Assembly (NCBI GenBank): GCA_020152595.1
Contig: JAIGNY010001249.1
Span: forward strand, 771,001 to 835,000
Length of the DNA: 64,000 nucleotides
Source of the DNA: Chiridota heheva
Taxonomy: Eukaryota > Echinodermata > Holothuroidea > Apodida > Chiridotidae
Direction of reading: 5' to 3'
The position numbers were made by a program, and so were the translations under genes. The stretch's first letter is position 1. Every line of letters starts with the position of its first letter. The notes below the pieces were generated by a model. The model was not told the DNA's origin. It did no database searches and saw nothing but the letters and a program-made list of their open reading frames with translations. This document shows positions 40,701 through 46,700 of this stretch, in pieces.

Positions 40701-43700
40701 TACTCTCCGCGGCCTCTGCTAGACACATTCACATGCTTTTGCTCAAAAAGGGCCATATTGCTTTAAATGGGAGGGGGCATTTGACTCATGCCCAACCCAG
40801 CCTTCTTAGCCAAGATCCAAACATTAGAGTTTTCAGCGGAACGAATTTTCCTTTCGTCACTCGCTACATTTTCTGACACGGCAGAGGACAAGGCCTAGTG
40901 CCCAGTTCTTAAACACTATATTAAACATACGCAATCTTTTCGAAACGACGTAAAGGCCTTAATCGTGTCCTTACAAAATCCGCACAGCGCCGTCTAGCGT
41001 GATACGATTTCACGTTGGATTGTTCAGGCAATCACATACAATAAATCCGTGTTCTTCTCAGAACGATCGATTAAGGCACATCAGGTACGAGGCATAGCTA
41101 CATCAATTGCGCTTTTTGATGGGGTTCTCCTTAACGAAATTCTTTGTGCTGCGGTATGGGAAACACCAGCCACGTTTGTCTCCGCATATTTGAAGGATAT
41201 ACTAGACTATCAAGGCGTTCTTTCGAGAAGAGGACCACCCCTTTCTTGAGGTCAATATTCTTGCTTTCAATTAATTACGTTCTCTCATTCAGTTATAGTT
41301 ATTCCGTTAATTTTCTTAACGTAGTCATTCACTAACGGATTTCGGCTGCTGTTCTGGCATGTTTGATTTGTTTCTTTCAACTAACGAAAACAAATTGCAG
41401 TTCAGGCTCTTTTTATTTCGTTTATTCCTACTAACGAAACTTTGCCATTGTTTTGGCAATTGTTCTCTCTTTGTTTTACTAACGGAATTTTGCCGATTGT
41501 TGGCACCTTTGATTTTGTTTATGTTTTACGAACACGGTTCTGCCACTGTTCTGGCAGCTTCTGTTTGGTCTTTTACGGTCGGTTTGCTCCATTCATGCTT
41601 TTCCAAACTGCCCCGGTCTTCTAACTAACCTTGTAAGTTTTCGTCATGACGTATTGGGTGTTGTTTACAGTTTGACTCTGTTCGCTAACGGTTTTCGTTC
41701 GCATGCTTTTACAGGCGACTAACCTTTGTTCTGTGGACATCTTGCCTCGGTTATTCTTAACAGGGTGCTTCTTGTTCTCTTGTTATAAATAGCAGAGGGT
41801 TGCTATTTTTAATAGTTCCTATTCAGAGGTCATTCATCCTTAAGAGGAGAAAGACTTTCGTCTTTAAGCAGGATAAGACTAGTACAAGTTTTAGGACCAG
41901 CCTTAAGAAAATTGTGCTGCGACCTGAACTCCCTTTCTTCCTATCCTCAGTTGCAATCTGATTGCATATTTATAGCATGGAAGGTAAGGTCTAACTAGAA
42001 GTAAATTTACCCCACTAAGCATAGCGGGGATATTACGAGAGTTATACTTACCTTCCATGCATCCAGGCCCGCCTCCCCTCTCGTTCAGGCCTCGGTGGAA
42101 TGTTAAGTGTGGGTTAGTAGAGGTAATATGGAGGTCAGGGCTGGGCTGGTAACTACGTTTTAAAGTCGATTAGAAGTGCGTTAGAATCAGGTCATGTGAC
42201 CAAATTGCATATTTATAGCATGGAAGGTAAGTATAACTCTCGTAAATATCCCTGCTACGCCTAGCGGGGTAAATTTCTTCCGGAACCTATATTCCTTCCG
42301 TTGCTCTATACATTTTCCGATACATCAGAAGACATGGTTCGATATCTCAAGAATTATATTAAGCGTACACAATACTAACGTGGCGATGTTAAAAGCTCTT
42401 TTCATTTCTTTACAAAAACCGCACCACGCCATTTCATGCAACACTATTTCACAGTGCATTGTTCAGGCAATCTCATGCGATCAATCGGTGTTGCTCACAG
42501 AACAACCAGTCAAGGCAAACCAAGTGTAGGCATTGACATGTCAATTGTGTTGTTCTATGGAAGGGAGGGGGGGGGGGGAGTTTCTTTAAACGAGATACTT
42601 CATTCCGTCGTCTGGAAAACACCTGCCATCTTCATGTTTGCCTATCTGAAAGACATGCCAGTCTATCAGGGCAGAGTTGCAAAGGCCTTTCTTTCCAGAA
42701 AAAGACCGTCCCTTTTATAATTCTTTTATTCACGTTGTCTCGCTTGGTTAATGATACATTTGTTGATTCATTAACTTCTTGTTTGTTTTTACATAATAAC
42801 GAATTTCAACCATTGTTCGTGCATGTTTTAATTTGTTTCTATTAACAAACAGTTTGTTTTTTCCTTGTGTTATAACTAAACCACCCCGGTCTGCTGACAA
42901 GCCTCGTGAGTTTTCGTCGCGACATTTTGGGTATTTTTTACTGTATACTAGCACTTTTCGTTTACATGCTGTCTTGGGCTATTAACCCATGTGCATGCTA
43001 CATTGACCTCAGTTATCACTAACAGGTGTTCCCTGTTCTGTTTTTCGTAACTAAGAGTAACTTACTATAGTCTAGTATAAATTACTATGAAGAGGTTTTG
43101 TGTTCTTAAGAGGATAGGAAAACTAGTCCTTCAGGTACGAAAACTGATTTGGGTAGTAGGGCCAGCCCTGGTGGGCTCCGGACCTGAGATTCCCACCTTG
43201 CGATCCTCTGTTGCAGTCTGATTGCATATTTATAGCATGGAAGGTAAGATATAACTTGAAGTAAGTTTTCCCCACTTTAAGTAGGGATATTTACAAGAGT
43301 TTTACTTACCTTCAATGCATTCCCCCCACCTCCCCTCTCAAGCAGACCTCGGTGGAATGCTAAATGAGAGATTAGAGAGGTAAACTGCAGGTCAGGTCTG
43401 GGTTGGTAGCTACGTTTTTAAGGTCGATTAGAAGTGCGTTAGAATCAGGTCATGAGACCAGATGGCATATTTATAGCATGGAAGGCAAGTACATGTATAA
43501 CTCTCGTAAATAAATATCTTGCTACTCAAAGTGGGGTAAATTTATAATATACCACCTTAAGAAAGGTCGAGGAAAAATCATTTAGATAATGAACAAATTA
43601 ATTAAACTTCCTCTAAAATGCATTACCAATTGTTAGGATAAAGGCCAACTTTTGATAGTAGACTTACTGTACCAGTCATTTCTACACAGATAAGACTGAA

Positions 43701-46700
43701 CTTTAAACTTTAATATCTCCTTAACGGAATAAGATTTTTTTAATGCTTTTTTCACCATTTTGTTTTTTTTAAAGTCCTCTTTTATATAAGATAGACTTGC
43801 TTGACCCCTGAACTAATCCTTTAAAAAAGTAAGATTTTGTAATGCTTTCTTCACCGTTTTGTTTCTTTGAAGTCCTCTTTCATATAAGATAGACTTGCTT
43901 CACCCCTAAAGTGATCATTTAAGATTATTATAGTCTTCATAAGAGTACCTTTTACTGATTTGCTGATGTGGATGAATGCCACAAAATCTCAAAATAATTT
44001 TTCGAATGAAATTCACAACGAGTTCTTAGGAAAGTGAGGCTGTAGTGTCTTGAATAGTCAGATGGCAGTCATATCTACATCAAGGTTTAAACACAACTCT
44101 CCTTCACCAAATGAGATCTCCTCATCAGTTTGTTCGTTTGTTTTGGGTCCATTATATACATTGAACATGTTTCACTGTGTACTTAAAAGTAGAGTAAATA
44201 CTTTCTTGCACAAGTTCGTAAAGTAATTACATGATTGACTTGTCACAGGGTTTTTTTAATATCTGAAATTCTTTGAAACTTAAAATTGTTTATGTTAGTA
44301 TGGATTGAGGTGGATGGGATCAAAGCCTTATTATCTTTTAATAGAAAAGAATGGATTTAAAGCAACAAATGCTCAGAGCCTTTTGGAAATTCTTGAAATA
44401 TTGTATTTTCAAAATGTTTAATGACCTTTTTGGTGAGCATGCGAAGCATAATAAGAATCTGTGTAATGGCGATTTTGTCCTTCCAGCCGTCCACAGTTTT
44501 GCCTGAGTTTCCTCAAAAATGTTCAACCATATGCATTCTTTGCATCATACTTGCAATGTTGTCAAGTTCACTTTATTGATATGCATGGCAGGCATGGCTT
44601 ATGAATATATGTTATTTAGCATATTTCATGACATGCAATGCCAGTTAGTATAAAACTTGAAAATGAACCAACAACGATAGGATGCATCGGAACCACTAAA
44701 CATTTTAGTTTTCTGGTTGTAATTGGTTGGGTCATATGATAGGGGTGTCAATTTGCATGGGCATGTGAACCATGACGGTATTTACTGTTCTAGTGCAGAT
44801 CTATACTGTCTGTTCTTATCCACTTATTCCAATGATAGAACTTACAATTCATATTTGTTTTACAGGTTGCTGCTGATTTAGAGAGCAAATTTAACAAAAC
44901 TGCTGTTGAAATCAACGCAAAAGCAACAGAAGCCTTGTTAGCGAGGATGATGGCCGAGGGTCTCCTTAATGAAGCCAGGGCTTTTAAGGAACGAGCAGAG
45001 GGACAGTATAATGAATTACAAGGTACGTGACAGACACCATCTGTTCATGGCTGATGATAAGGAGAAATACATATAAATGAAATTTTTTTTATAAAGAGAT
45101 AATTGAAGAAAACCTTATAAAAATAAGATATAAACATTTTAATGGGCAATTTGAATGTTATCTTTGTAGGGGGTGAAGGAAAAAACCTTTGTTAACACAC
45201 TAGTATCATTTTCACAGTAAATTTCTAAGATGTTCATGTCTCAACAATTTCCTTAAAAAGATATGACATTTGAAATCTTTCCATTTTTCAAGAAATACAT
45301 ATAATTATATACATTTGCATAGTATTTGTGTTTTCACTTATTTTATATTTATTTGAAAGAAATATTTAAAACACCCCAAACCATTTTTAGCTTGACTATT
45401 CGAAGAGTAGTAGTTTTGGTTAAAGTTTTTATTACTTAAGTTGTGAATGGTGTACATTCATGTGACTTGGTGTAGGGGTAGAGAACATGGAGTACTGATC
45501 AAATGAGCATGATTGGAGGGTTGTATGTGCATACTAATTAGCTTATTTGCATAACAATGAAAATATTTGTTAGGTTAGTTTTGGTTAAAAGTTTTTGCTT
45601 AAATTTATCATAACTTATGTATGGTGTACATTCATGTGACTTGGCATAGGGGTGGAGTACATAGGTACTGTTCAAATGAGCATGATTGGGGGTTGTGTGT
45701 GCATACTAATTAGCATATTTGCACAGCTATGAAAATGTTTGTATCTGTGGTATCTCTTGAATTAAAGTGGGTTTGGTGATTTTGCTTAAACAAATGATCA
45801 TACAGTGTATGTGAAGAGCATTGTTCACACTTACTGGTGAGGTATAGTGTGCATAGTAATTAGGTTATTTGCATAGAAATAGACTGCTGAAAAATGTTTG
45901 ACCTAAGATCGAAAATATATGGCAGGTGAGATTTACTAACTTAACATTTCTAGTTTTGTTATGATATTTGCATTCCTGACATGAATAGGATTCAAAATGT
46001 TTGTCTTACCATGAATAAAGAAGCAAATAAAAGTTTTCTCGCTTCTAAAAATTGTTAATTAGTGGTTTGGATAGTTACTTGTGGAATGTCGGGTAGAAGA
46101 TGACTTGATGACAAAGTAGCTGAAGGAATTGGGATGAGGGTGGGATTTTATATGGGACAGGGTGGAATTGTATGTAGGGCAGGGTGGGGTGGGATGTTGG
46201 TCAGGATGTGTTGGCATGTTGGACAGGGTGGGTTGGCATATAGAACAGGGTGGGTTGGCATGTGGAACAGGGTTGATTGGCATGTGTAGCAGGGTGGGTT
46301 GGCATGTGGAACAGGGTGGGTCAACATGTGGGGCAGGGTGGAACGGCATGTGGTGGGGTGTCATCTAAGTTTCAGTTGGATGGCATGTGGGTAATGCAAG
46401 TGGTGGAATGTCATACAGTGTATGGTTTTCAGGTGTGATTGCATGGGATGACATTTAGAACAGGTTGTGATGGAATATAAAAGAGGTGTTATAGTCATAG
46501 AGACTGCTAGCTTTTACGTGTTTTCTGAGCTACTACTGCATGAGTGAGGTAACCTTGAACTTCTTTTTTTGTCTTTAAATATCTGAGAAAACTCAAAAGA
46601 TATTTTAAAGCTTGTAGTAAACCGTTTTGAAAATTAACAAAGCAAATGAAAATGTAAGTGCATCTTTCAAAGCTCCAAAGCTCAAGTAATTTGAAATCAT

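Noticed and set aside
37060..41270. Gypsy-type LTR retrotransposon
   Set aside because: The recombinase has H..R and Tyr motifs of a tyrosine recombinase, there is no protease or DDE integrase, and the termini are inverted repeats, so DIRS fits better.
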